This document shows positions 1 through 9,961 of a stretch of 27,020 bases of DNA, in pieces. Both the position numbers and the translations under genes were made by a program. The notes under the pieces were generated by a model. It did no database searches. It worked only from the letters and a program-made list of their open reading frames with translations, and was not told the DNA's origin. Where the stretch lies: positions 1 to 27,020 of the forward strand of contig JANBPT010000655.1 of assembly GCA_027575765.1 (NCBI GenBank), in the 5' to 3' direction. Every line of letters starts with the position of its first letter. Position 1 is the first letter of the stretch. This DNA is from Tieghemiomyces parasiticus. Lineage: Eukaryota; Kickxellomycota; Dimargaritomycetes; Dimargaritales; Dimargaritaceae.

Positions 1-65
1 TGGTCCAGTGGTCAGGATCTCACGCTCTCACCGTGATGGCCGGGGTTCAATTCCCCGTTTCGGAG
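1..65 (+). tRNA. tRNA-Glu (anticodon CTC), 5' end cut by window edge
   Basis: The window opens at tRNA position 8, so the 5' acceptor strand is missing. The rest folds well. The D stem is GTCC/GGAT. The anticodon stem TCACG/CGTGA closes the loop CTCTCAC, giving anticodon CTC. The T arm is CGGGG-TTCAATT-CCCCG (45-57). The 3' acceptor strand TTTCGGA is followed by discriminator G65. The arms match eukaryotic tRNA-Glu, and no intron is present. The missing 5' strand should be TCCGAAA. Confidence 0.93.
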
Positions 66-67
66 TC

Positions 68-79
68 TTTTTTTTTTTT
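68..79 (+). terminator. RNA polymerase III T-run terminator
   Basis: Twelve consecutive T residues begin three bases after the last tRNA base. This is a standard, strong Pol III terminator for the tRNA-Glu gene. Confidence 0.85.
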
Positions 80-2282
80 GTTGTTTAGTTCAACTCGATT
101 CTCGTTTTCCGGTCACTCGTCTCGGTTTACAACAATCAACTGGTCAGCGAAAAGGTGCAGGATTGAAGCCTGTTATATCGGCCAAGTTCAAGGAAGTCGC
201 TCCAATTGGCGGTTGGAACTCCCTGATGCCAGTCCATGCCTGTGGGCATCGCAAGTGACACGTTCCGGTGTAGGTGAGTGCATAAAAAAAGCAGTCACTG
301 AACCCTAGGGGTATCCGATAGGGCCCTCCCGAGCCACTTACCACCAAAGAATGGAAGTGAAAAACGGGGTCAGGCCTCGTGCTGCGTTGAAGCTCTCTAT
401 CGGCACCAGGGTCGGGCCAGACAGACCGTTGGCTGGTCATTTGGATACCGCACCACAAGACTGGTCCCCGAGGCAGGGAGCACGCGCCGCATGACCAGGT
501 CACACGATCGGAGGAAGTGCCACGAAGGTAGTGGTCAGCGGTCGATTGTAAATCTGGGTCCTCAACATGGATTCACCGGCCCTCGTGTACCAGCTGTCTA
601 GCGGCTAAAGTAGAGTCCCGGTGGTATCGCCTGTCCCGCTCAGCTCCACCATTGTAAGGCGATCTTCCCCCCTACAATCCCGTTGGCGCTGGGGAAGTGG
701 GCGGACGTGTCATGCCAAGAGTGGGTTAGGCCACTATATGGTGGTGCACTAGACCAGTGCTTCCACTTATTCGATCCCGTGGATGCTTTGGAATCGTTTC
801 TGTTCGATTTTTCTCACTATGCCATACTGAGGTATCCTTCGTTGGCTGTCTGCTGCCCGCCTTCCTCGAATGACCTGGCTTCTTACCGCGTCCTCCGGCT
901 AGTCGTCGTCAATCCTTGGCGCGTTTCGCTCAACGTGACGGAGTACATATTTTTCGGAATGTCCTGGATTGCTGCGAGCCGACAATGTCATGCGAACCCT
1001 TTCCAGATCCTCAGTCGGCTGATGTATCACTATTGTACTTTCCTGCAATGAGTCAGGCACAAATTGCCAAATAAACCCAGAAGGGGTTTTATTGCGCCGT
1101 AGGATGTGTCTAATACTGAGGGGGGCGAGGGGAGGGGCCTGTCACCATAACCCAGCCCGAGTTGAAGATGACGGGGACTCGTGAGCGTTGGGCAGCTAAT
1201 ATGATCCGTTATGCTCTATCATCGACGCCACTACTATACCAAAACTCCAAGCCAGGCGGTGAGCACGAAGTTTGTCCACGCCGTCACCGGGCAGGAGCCG
1301 CCCCTTCAGATTCCTTATCGGTCGGCTCACTTGTGTAACCCTAATGGATTGTATCTCCACGGGCGATAGCCGTAAATACCACATTCTAACTTCTGCCTCC
1401 ACCGGGCGATCCGCCCCGTACCACCGATACACCTGGGCTCCTCAGAAGCTTCATTGCGCTGTCAAACCGAGGTTTAGGCACAATATAACAGCCTTAGCGA
1501 TATCCTGCTCGTTACGCCGTCATCGTGGCCCGTTGCCATAGGGTCGATCCAGCCCTGCTCCTCGCGGTTGGGTGCTATCGAAACCCCCACCCAGCATTGC
1601 ACGTAAATTGCGGCATCTCTCCTGTATTAAGAAGCCGTTTCTGACACGCTGGGGGACTAGCATCGGCCTTGGTCCGCACATCCATACACACGCCCGCACA
1701 TACCCACCTATGGCGTCACACATGGAAAACTAGAGGCGAAGACACAGTTAGTCAACAGCCAAGGTAGAGCGGTTTACAGGTCACCCGCCTCCCCACTCTC
1801 CCAGTCATGTCATGCATCTGTCCGCTGTCGTTTCATATGAGTCTGCCCATGGCCTCTGTATGCCATACATACCATCGCCCGCTGCACGCCCCAGGGCCCG
1901 GATAGAGAAACGCCCAGGTTACTGCCAAGACTCTACGGTATGTCAGGCCTTCACTTTCTCTTTCTCTGTCAAGGCTCATTCCTCTTTACACCACTTTAAC
2001 CTCTTACATCTCTACTCCACTCGAGCTTGCTACCCTTCCGCTCTTCCCTTTACCTGACCCACTGGCCAGCTTGAGACGGCGCTCGACTCCATTATCTGAT
2101 GCAAAACCTTTGACCCTTGGGCCCTTTCGTTACATTGACCAGCAGGGAATGTGACGACCTGGCTGTCACCTGCCTCACTCTCTGACGCTTACATCCACGC
2201 ACCTTCACTCACCGGCACCAGTTTATCGCGTCATTTACTCGATTGCGTTGCGCCATTTCCCATACATTTTTTGGGCTCCGCC
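80..2282. other. Intergenic region, no supported gene
   Basis: This is about 2.2 kb between the tRNA and the Rab32-like gene. Open frames of 67-122 codons occur on both strands, but none resembles a known family, and they overlap each other on opposite strands. The longest (683-1051) has no ATG until near its end. A stray AATAAA lies at 1070-1075. The last 300 bases before the Rab gene are pyrimidine-rich on the + strand, as expected for a fungal promoter/5' UTR. I see no tRNA, repeat array or mobile element. Confidence 0.5.
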
Positions 2283-3602
2283 ATGTCGGCTCGCCCAAAC
2301 GCCTCCGTAGGCGCCGAGTCCGACGACGCCGTACGAACCGTAACCCAGTATACCTTCAAGATACTAGTCGTTGGTGACGCCGGTGCGGGGAAGACCTCCA
2401 GCATCAAGCGCTTTGTCGACGATGTCTTCTCTGGTCATTCGAAAACGACGGTGAGTGCCTTGAAACGTGAAATTTCCTGCTGAGCAGACTGGTGGGCATA
2501 GCAGCTATCTATTACTGACGCAAACACTTACCAACAGACTAACTTTGCGATACTTCGACTAATAATCCACCCACCTGTACTGTTACCACGTTCGTAGATT
2601 GGCGTTGATTTCGCCGTCAAGGTCATTGAGTGGGATGACGATACCATAGTGCGCCTCCAGCTCTGGGACATCGCAGGTGAGTATTGATGTCGCCCCTGCC
2701 GGCACCACCAGTGGGCTATCTGGGTGCCATCGGGCTTCCCGGATCCACGGTCCGTAATTTTCCGAGCAAGGGCGAGAGGATAAGTTATTTCAGCCGTGCC
2801 TCTATCTCACCGTTGATTCAATATTTATGTTCTAACCTTCCCGGTGTGTCTGTGGTACTCCCCTCCCTCAATTGCACAATGTGTATACCTTGCCCTTGTT
2901 GGGTAATTGTTTGTCCACCAGGCCAAGAGCGCTATGGCTGCATGACGAGGGTAAGTGAAGGAGGCCACCCGGCCCCAATATTGTCTAAGCGTACATGCCA
3001 ATGGAGAATCCAAGCCGATACCGACCCGACCCTGCTGCCTCGCTTGTTGAACGGCAGCTCTTAACCTTGTACCCTACACGCTAACCCCATCTAATCTATA
3101 AGCCTCTTCCTCCGCCTTGCTACTTCCACCTTACCAGGTTTATTACAAGGAAGCCCTCGGCGCGCTCCTAGTCTACGACGTGACCAACCCGGACTCTTTT
3201 GACGGGGTCGAAAAGTGGAAACGGGACCTGGACGACAAGGTCACCCTCCCGACGGTGTTTGGTGGCGGGGGTCCTGTACCGGCGGTTCTTCTGGCCAACA
3301 AGTGTGATCTGGCCGCCGGTACGAACCACCTTCCGCCCCGGCAGTCAACCCGTCAGCTCGACCGGTTTTGCGCGGACCACGGGTTCCTGGCTTGGTTCCC
3401 AACCTCGGCCAAAGAAAACAGTAACCTCGAAGAGGCCGTGCGATGTTTGGTCGACCGGTTGCTCGAACTGGTCCAGCAGAGCACCGAGGAGGGAAAGGGG
3501 GCTGGTGGCGGTAGTCGTGGGGCTCCCTCATCCGATGAGTCCGGCCGTGTCGACTTGAGTGCCGCTCCTGCCCACGGATCCTATTTCTCACGGTGCTGTT
3601 AA
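2283..3602 (+). CDS. Rab32/Rab38-family small GTPase, 4 exons
   Basis: Rab32-type GTPases act in traffic to lysosome-related organelles and at mitochondria-ER contacts. Exons: 2283-2450, 2598-2676, 2922-2950 (29 nt) and 3138-3602; all introns are GT-AG and phases close, giving 246 aa. Visible motifs are the P-loop GDAGAGKT (31-38), WDIAGQ (79-84), NKCD (146-149), TSAK (181-184) and a C-terminal CC (245-246) for double geranylgeranylation. Ile-Ala-Gly-Gln in place of the usual Thr-Ala-Gly-Gln is the Rab32 subfamily hallmark, and the stretches IGVDFAVKV and RVYYKEA also fit this subfamily. The tail at 211-240 is Gly/Ser-rich and variable. The start ATG sits in a CGCCATGT context, 26 residues before the first beta strand. 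Yeasts lack Rab32, so retention points to a non-Dikarya fungus. The gene is convergent with the Mgm1 gene. The subfamily call is secure; the cellular role is inferred from animal homologues. Confidence 0.92.
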
Positions 3603-4048
3603 GGCTGGGTCATCCATAGGGGGGGTTGTTGTAGGTTATCGGGTCGGGCCACCTTCTTGCGATGCACACAGACACCTACCTCCCCCCCCTCCAATGCTTT
3701 ACTTAGACACGACGCATACTCCATGGCTACGACGCGTAGTCTTTATCTGTATTTGTAACTCACAAGCCGTTATATTATTTTATGCAGTTTGACTGCTGTC
3801 ATCCTGATCATTTTCTGGAAAAGATGGCCGACCTATTTCATATGTGGAACAATGATTAACATGTAACGCATCTGTTCAACCACAACTCCTCCACCACCAT
3901 TGCTAACCAAGTGGGAAAGCTCTACCTATATGTCTGCTGCTTATATATTTCGTAGAGCCAATTTAATGCACGCATGGTATAGTCGCGTGAAGGGCGGAGC
4001 AAATAAAACAACAGTAACCAATTATAATTTTTTAGGAGGGGGGGTTGC
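3603..4048. other. Convergent 3' spacer between Rab32-like and Mgm1 genes
   Basis: These 446 bases between two stop codons should hold both 3' UTRs. The stretch is AT-richer than the flanking coding sequence, and I found no canonical AATAAA close to either stop codon. Nothing else was seen. Confidence 0.6.
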
Positions 4049-7000
4049 TTACCGGGTACCGCTGGGTGGTGGGTTTCCATAATAGGAAGAGAAAGGAGGC
4101 GGCGCGGATTGATGCTGGTACGACCATGACCCAGACGGCGAGCCGTAAGGTCCAGCGGGCGACGTCCGCCGGGCCGAATTATGATTACCACCACCCACGC
4201 CGCTCCCACTTCCCGACGTCTCATGAACGATACTCAACAACTTCTGCATCACCTCCTCCAGTTTAGCCTTCCGCTCGGCCAAATCCAGCTGGTGAACGAT
4301 TTGCGGGTTCTCGCGGGCGAACTGGTAAATCTGGGGCCGGGTCAATCCGTAATACAGACGGTGGTCGAGTTCCCGCGGAAACTGGAAGTAAAACTCGTTG
4401 AGGAGTTCCACCTGGATGAATAGCACGGCATGGGAGGCCAGTTTGGCCGCCAGGGTGTGCAAAAAGATTTCCGGACAGAGGACCCGGTTGGCTTGGGACT
4501 TACAGGCCCGGAATTTAGTCGCGGCGAGACGGTACTTGAGGGCTACCCGGCGGTGGCGGAGGTAGAGCGCCTGGCGGGCCAGGTCCAGGAGCCGAGGGCT
4601 GTAGACCACGGCCTGGGGTGTTGAGTCGGCCCCGCTGTCGTCATCCACGTCAATCACGACAGGGGTTGTAGTACGGGCCGGGGCAGCGGAAGCAGCAGCA
4701 GCACCACCAACGGTACCATGTGGGTCATCGTAGTCACCAGCCGTCTCCGAGGAGGAGTTATGGACGGCGGCGGCCTGGGAGTTGACCGACTCGACCATCC
4801 CCACCACTGGGATTGTGGCTTCGCCCGGACTCTCCACCACCTCCGCTGCCGCGGCGGGAACCGTTGGCCGGGCCGTCCGGATCGAACGGGCGAGCGGACT
4901 ATCGGCGGCCAACTCCACGGGGTTATGAGGGTCCCGGGCCAACGTGGCGACGTGTTTCATGGCCGCCCGGAGTTTCCGCTTACCCACCTGTTCCTGCAAC
5001 CGGTGGAGGGCGGCGGTACACAGGGAGACCTCCCGACGGAGGTTGGCGAGGGTTCGTTCGCGGGCCTCGCGCCATTCGGCATCGGAGCATTCCGTCTCGT
5101 ATTTGAGGGGCTTCAACGTGTTTTCAACCTGCTCGACGGCAAGGAGGTACCGGTCGCGCACCATGGCCTCGCTGAACTGCATAATAAGCTGTTGCGCCCC
5201 TGGGTGGTAGGTTAGCGGGGGTTCGGTCACCAGTCCGCGAAGGTTACGCAGCAGTGTGTCTACAATCAGTTGCGTGCTCCACCGGCCCACTCCGCTCTTG
5301 GTCAGGAGGGACTGGCCGCGCTCTAGCTTGTGTTGCCAGTAAAGCGGCTGGCCGTACTGATCACCATTGACACCACCGTTGACTTCGGCCCCATGGCCCG
5401 ACGACGACGACGGTGCGTGGCCCCGCGGGTGCGCCATCGCGTAGTAATTGTGCATGGCTGGCAAGGCGGACAGGACGTGTGGGGTGAGTTCCGCCAGCTG
5501 CTTCACGTGGGCATCGTCCCAGTAGACCTGGGCGCAGACGTCCATGGCGCGTTCTTCCAGCATACGGCGGATCTCGCGGCGGATTTCGTGGCGGCCAAAC
5601 TGGGCCGTCAAATCCTTAAATCGGCGTTTCAGCTGGTCGAGGGTATCCATGGCATAGGACTCGGCCGAGATGCGCTGGTCACTATAGTGCACCTTGAACT
5701 GGTAGCGCGCCTCCTCTAGCTCACTCTGCACGTTGTCAATCAACTCGGTGAGGTGGCTGGCCATGTGGGATTCCAGCACCCCCACCAGGGTGGATCGGAG
5801 GGTCGGCACGCCCAGCCGGAGCTGCCGGTCGTCACGGTAGGCCGGGTGGAGCTGAAAGTACTGCTGTTCGGTTAGTGGTTCGCCGCCCGCCTCACCGCCG
5901 CCGCGGCCGAGCCGGGCGGCCAACCGCGACGTTGTCCCGCTGCTACCCCGGTGGGCACCGGTCACGGGCTTACACACCACCCCTACATAACCTAGATGCA
6001 GCGGGTAGTCCTGGTTCCGGAGCACTGCCTGGCCCAACTCGGGCTCGACGGTGTCCATCTTGGTGATGACGCCCAAGGTACGGAGGCCCAAGGGGTCGAC
6101 GCGGCGACTGGCGTGCAGGGCCTCGGAGTTGGCCAGGTCCACGTCAGCGGCGCACACGGCCAGGATGATATTGGGTGCTTGGATATAGCGTTCGCACAGC
6201 CCGCGGATCTTGTCCTTGAGCTCTCGGGGCTGGTTTCGAGTGTGGACCTGGATGTACCCCGGCAAATCTACCAGCTTTAGATCAGGAACCGAGGCCGAAT
6301 AGATGCGCAAGTCGATAGGCGCGTCCGAGACACAATCGCGGTCGGGGACGGCCAGGTTCAGGTCCGTGAGCGTCTTCTGGATTTGCGAGAAGTCCCGGAT
6401 GCGGCCCAGGCCCAGGTCGGGGAACTCGCCGTACGTCTCGGTGGAGTGCGGTGTGTGCACTAGGGTGAGTTCGATAGGGCGCCTCGTTACCATGTTCGAT
6501 CCTTTAGGCAGGAATGACCGGCCGACGATAGCCTCGAGCACCGAGCTTTTGCCTGAGCTCTGCGAGCCAATCACCACGATGCTGGGCAGCCGCGGAGCGC
6601 CCTTGTCGAGTTGCACGGTCTTGAGGATATTCTGGATCTCAATGAGCGTCTTGATGAGCTTGGCGAATTCGGCCTGATTGGTGGGTCGTGGGGGGTCGGG
6701 ACCTGAGTTTGTCGGTCCACTGGGGTCGGAGACTTCCTGGTCAGCCATGGCAGCGTAGTAGCTGTAGGCTGAGGGGTCAGGGGGATTGAAACCGGGACCA
6801 CCATTACCACTGCTGCTGCTACCGCCACCACCACCACTGCTTTCCCCGCCCGGCGGCGGGTGAGCCGGGCCGTTGCCATGGCCGGCCTCGCCTGTGTTGA
6901 ACGGCGTAATAGTCGGGCCCGTCGCGTGAACCGTCGGGGTCCCTTGCGCTTGTTGAGCCGCAAACAGGTCGCGGAACCAGGAGGCCGGCCCGCTGGCGTC

Positions 7001-7408
7001 CACGGAGGAGAGATCACTCTGCCGATTCTGCATCCACGACCGGGCGTTGGCGGCTGCGTCGACCAGCCAGTCAGGGGTCAGGTCATTCGTCACTTGGGTG
7101 ATCTTATAGTTGGCGTAAGTGGCGACGCCGGCACCGGCCCCAAGGAAGGCCAGTGGTACCTTGACCAGATTACCCACCACCCGGGGTACGAGGTTTCGGA
7201 TAATGAAACTGACCGGACGGTGCGGCAGCCGGTGCCCGGCGAGCAGCGAAGGTCGTGCGGTCAGAATGGGTAAGGGCCGGCGGAGCAGCAGCGGCGGGGC
7301 GACCGTGCGTGGAGTACGGTGGTAAAGTCGGCTTTGCACGGGGCGGGTGGCTGGACGAATACGCCGGGCGACCGTGGTCGCCCGTGTCGTGTGAAGGCGG
7401 CCTAGCAT
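4049..7408 (-). CDS. MGM1: Mgm1/OPA1-type mitochondrial dynamin-like GTPase
   Basis: This dynamin-related GTPase fuses the mitochondrial inner membrane and shapes cristae. It is one uninterrupted frame of 1119 aa, longer than typical fungal Mgm1 (about 900-1000). Residues 1-70 are Arg-rich, an amphipathic matrix-targeting presequence. A hydrophobic segment at about 77-98 fits the inner-membrane anchor. A Gly/Ser/Pro-rich linker follows (160-240); a rhomboid-cleavage site may lie near the small hydrophobic patch at 214-222, but this is a guess. The GTPase domain shows the G1 P-loop GSQSSGKSS (281-289), G2 Thr308, G3 DLPG (381-384) and G4 TKMD (449-452). Stalk/paddle sequence covers about 530-820, and a GED-like C-terminal helix lies at about 1000-1058. 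Unusual inserts occur at about 480-512 (Gly-rich), 660-688 and 828-930 (Ala/Pro/Thr-rich with an acidic patch). The Pro/Gly/Ser tail after 1060 is atypical. The stop codon overlaps a donor-like sequence (GGTAAGC), so an extra 3' exon cannot be wholly excluded. Confidence 0.95.
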   Translation of the reverse strand: MLGRLHTTRATTVARRIRPATRPVQSRLYHRTPRTVAPPLLLRRPLPILTARPSLLAGHRLPHRPVSFIIRNLVPRVVGNLVKVPLAFLGAGAGVATYANYKITQVTNDLTPDWLVDAAANARSWMQNRQSDLSSVDASGPASWFRDLFAAQQAQGTPTVHATGPTITPFNTGEAGHGNGPAHPPPGGESSGGGGGSSSSGNGGPGFNPPDPSAYSYYAAMADQEVSDPSGPTNSGPDPPRPTNQAEFAKLIKTLIEIQNILKTVQLDKGAPRLPSIVVIGSQSSGKSSVLEAIVGRSFLPKGSNMVTRRPIELTLVHTPHSTETYGEFPDLGLGRIRDFSQIQKTLTDLNLAVPDRDCVSDAPIDLRIYSASVPDLKLVDLPGYIQVHTRNQPRELKDKIRGLCERYIQAPNIILAVCAADVDLANSEALHASRRVDPLGLRTLGVITKMDTVEPELGQAVLRNQDYPLHLGYVGVVCKPVTGAHRGSSGTTSRLAARLGRGGGEAGGEPLTEQQYFQLHPAYRDDRQLRLGVPTLRSTLVGVLESHMASHLTELIDNVQSELEEARYQFKVHYSDQRISAESYAMDTLDQLKRRFKDLTAQFGRHEIRREIRRMLEERAMDVCAQVYWDDAHVKQLAELTPHVLSALPAMHNYYAMAHPRGHAPSSSSGHGAEVNGGVNGDQYGQPLYWQHKLERGQSLLTKSGVGRWSTQLIVDTLLRNLRGLVTEPPLTYHPGAQQLIMQFSEAMVRDRYLLAVEQVENTLKPLKYETECSDAEWREARERTLANLRREVSLCTAALHRLQEQVGKRKLRAAMKHVATLARDPHNPVELAADSPLARSIRTARPTVPAAAAEVVESPGEATIPVVGMVESVNSQAAAVHNSSSETAGDYDDPHGTVGGAAAASAAPARTTTPVVIDVDDDSGADSTPQAVVYSPRLLDLARQALYLRHRRVALKYRLAATKFRACKSQANRVLCPEIFLHTLAAKLASHAVLFIQVELLNEFYFQFPRELDHRLYYGLTRPQIYQFARENPQIVHQLDLAERKAKLEEVMQKLLSIVHETSGSGSGVGGGNHNSARRTSPAGPYGSPSGSWSYQHQSAPPPFSSYYGNPPPSGTR

Positions 7409-9078
7409 GGCCGGCTTGCGTTATGGAAATGGTAATTCACGGTAAAACAAGAATGTCAAGGTAAATGAGTGCTAGAAGAGGGGGGGAAGCAGTCGATAGA
7501 GAGACCGCAGCAGCCGCGTGGCCTGCGGTTTTTTTTCAAGTAGAGGCCACCGAGTAGGGAAGCAGTGGGTGGGGAGGTAAAAGGATTTCGAGAAGTGCCT
7601 GCGTTGAGGGCAATAGAGAGAGATGTCACCTGGCAGGCGGAGAGGACTACGTCAGTATCAAAGGGAGGGGGTGCGCCAAGCTGCCCCCCCCCTGTCGTTG
7701 GAGGAAATGAGCCACGCTGAGGAGCAGCAATCAGCGACCTATTTTAACCGGCCTACATATGCCAACTTTGCTAACGCAATACCTTCCTTCGCGGGGTAGC
7801 TAGCTCGCTGGTTTGCCACGGAAGGCGGCCTACAAGCGGATCTACCGTAGGTGGGACTTGGCCAGGCAAGGTGCCTCAACCAGCCTCCCATCCTTCCTTG
7901 ACTTAACTTGCCACTTTCCTGATGTGTACAAGTGCCGCCCGGTGGTCACGTATCTCTCGCAAACTGACCGTTGGTATAATATTCGTCTTATTTATACCCG
8001 GGAGACACCACCACGTAGAGTCGTTTCGACATCTGCTCTGTCATTGAGATAACGACCCTGGGTTAGGCCCATTATCAACGTTTATGTAATCATAGAAGCC
8101 CACGGCTAACCGTAATAATAATGGAAAGAATACCACCCAAGCAACAAGATATTGGCTAGATATGCAATGGGCTAATGCAGCATTTGCTTGGTGATGTTGA
8201 CAAGTAAGGAGAAGGTGCCCTCCCTGACCACCAGAAGGATCACCGGCCGGGAAGCTAACCCTGGTTGATGTATGGCCTCCCATTGAAGGATGGTATGTAA
8301 GTATCAGCATAGGGCAATAAGAAAGGCCACTGTGACTAATTCCTCGGGTTCCAACCTGAGGAAGGATCGGCGTATCTACGGTAAGGACTCGAAAGGAGAA
8401 AATCAGGTTGAGGCATGAGCATGGCCCTTGCAGCCGACTTTTCCATGCTAATATGCCCGGGCCTGGCTGGCCAACCGAATTTGTTCAACCAAATGTGAAA
8501 GGTATCAGACAAACCGGCGAGACCGTGGATCCTACTTTGAATCTGCGTACAAAACCAGGGTTTCTGGGAGGGGAGGCAGGGTAATGTTTGGCAGCTACTT
8601 ACACACGAGCGGTGACCTCACTGCTCAAGCTAACTAGTGGCTCCCCATGACGGAACTTTACATTGGCAACCTTAACCTTTTTCCTCCCCAGTTGGTGATA
8701 TGCTTAGAGTTGAAATCTACCCTTTTACAGCCATACATGCTAAATTGGGATACCACTGACATTGAATACATGAGATTAGAATAATGCACAATCCCATACT
8801 GAAGCCGCCTGACAACAGCTTTCATTGTCGTGTCCCTTCAATTTTAGTAATGTGCCGGGCTGTACATGGCTATTTATATTTATATTGAGGGGGAGGGGTT
8901 ATGATGGTCAATAATCATCTATCTGAGGTACTTACCTGACTTTCATCAGTCCGTGATAAATAAATACGCTTCGTGAGTTGTATTCTACGTGTGCATTTTC
9001 GCGAACCCTTCAGGGGCCGATATATTCTATACAGACGATGCCCTAGCTTACGTGTTCCGAAGAGCCTCTCTAGCCGTC

Positions 9079-9489
9079 ATGATCGGGATTTATCCCCATT
9101 ACCTTAACGGCCGTCACCCAGAACTACTCATACCTACTATCCCCCGGACCCACTACATGGCCGCCTTCGGCACCCTGGACCCAGACGACTCGGTTGGCTC
9201 GTACCTTGTGATGGCGGCTAATCAGAATACTCGTTGTCTCTTCCTCTCACACCCTCTTTGTGATGCGTTGTTGTACACAAGTACACCGATCACAAACCAC
9301 TGTCCTTTCTCGCCGAACGACGGAGGCTGCCGCTGGGAGAGTCTCGTCCCTTACCGTGTCCTCCCCCTTCTCCTTTCCTTGTACCGACTCGCTACTCCGA
9401 AGCTGGCTTACTTTGAAACTATGGTATATGATAGCACCCATCGCACCTGCGAGTTGAGCAGAAGCCCTGTACGTGTAACCGTCGGGTAG
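9079..9489 (+). CDS. Doubtful orphan ORF, hypothetical
   Basis: The frame is stop-free from 8989; the first ATG is at 9079, giving 136 aa. The upstream part would need a GTG start or a splice acceptor; there is a CTTCAG at about 9007-9012. The first two thirds read like ordinary protein, while the last third is Leu/Tyr/Arg/Ser-rich. I recognise no family and could not align it to the F-box-like paralogue 470 bases downstream. There is no obvious poly(A) signal, and an opposite-strand frame overlaps its 3' half. In 2.5 kb of spacer a frame of this length is only mildly surprising. It could be a decayed gene, an exon of a gene I did not resolve, or chance. Confidence 0.2.
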   Translation: MIGIYPHYLNGRHPELLIPTIPRTHYMAAFGTLDPDDSVGSYLVMAANQNTRCLFLSHPLCDALLYTSTPITNHCPFSPNDGGCRWESLVPYRVLPLLLSLYRLATPKLAYFETMVYDSTHRTCELSRSPVRVTVG

Positions 9490-9839
9490 TATAGCCATGG
9501 CCCGGCATATCAAGGAAAACTGACGGCAAAATTGGTGTACAATGCCCGTAGTATCACTGATTCGCTATCCAAGTGTCACGGTAACATCCATGAGTAGACA
9601 AGGTTGGGGGGGGGAAGAGGGAATTACGATTTCTATAAAGGGTGACCACCACTGCTTTCTCACTCCACGAACTTGGCTCTCTAAGTTCCGATGCCGCCTC
9701 ACTGAGCCCGGTCGTCTTTTCCTTGCCACACCAATACTAAGGGTAGATTCGGCTAAACCTTGTACGACTTTTTTTTTCTAAACCAGTGTTTTGTTTGGGG
9801 GCAACTGCACCTGCATGTTTTATGCGGCTGTTTAATCTC

Positions 9840-9846
9840 TATATAA
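9840..9846 (+). promoter_or_regulatory. Probable TATA box of F-box-like gene A
   Basis: TATATAA lies about 116 bases upstream of the ATG at 9962, followed by a C/T-rich stretch. Spacing fits a fungal core promoter. Paralogue B also has a TATAAA upstream of its start. Based on sequence match and position only. Confidence 0.5.
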
Positions 9847-9961
9847 TGATAGCATAACCCCCTCCCCCTGTCAGCGTCAACATTTTCTTGGTGAATTCCT
9901 CATCCTCCATCATACTATATTTACGTTTACCACTATCTTCAGCCGATCGCCCGTACCCGAA

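Larger units (their letters stand above)
7409..9961. other. Divergent spacer between Mgm1 and secreted F-box-like gene A
   Basis: This 2.55 kb spacer carries the promoters of both flanking genes. 7409-7800 (the Mgm1 side) is purine-rich on the + strand. 8050-8990 is AT-richer, with runs such as TATTTATATTTATATT near 8870, and lacks long frames. One stop-free stretch of uncertain status at 8989-9489 is listed separately. A TATA box for gene A lies near 9840. No tRNA, mobile element or array was seen. Confidence 0.5.

Noticed and set aside
683..1051. 122-codon + strand frame with AATAAA 19 nt past its stop
   Set aside because: No ATG until near the end of the frame, no family resemblance, and no upstream exon I could connect to it.
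4718..7325. Many 60-165 codon + strand frames opposite Mgm1
   Set aside because: Antisense shadows of a GC-rich gene with no recognisable domains.
8929..8942. ACTTACCTG resembling the 5' end of U1 snRNA
   Set aside because: The sequence after it lacks the U1 stem-loop I consensus and the Sm site. It is also simply the reverse complement of a consensus splice donor.
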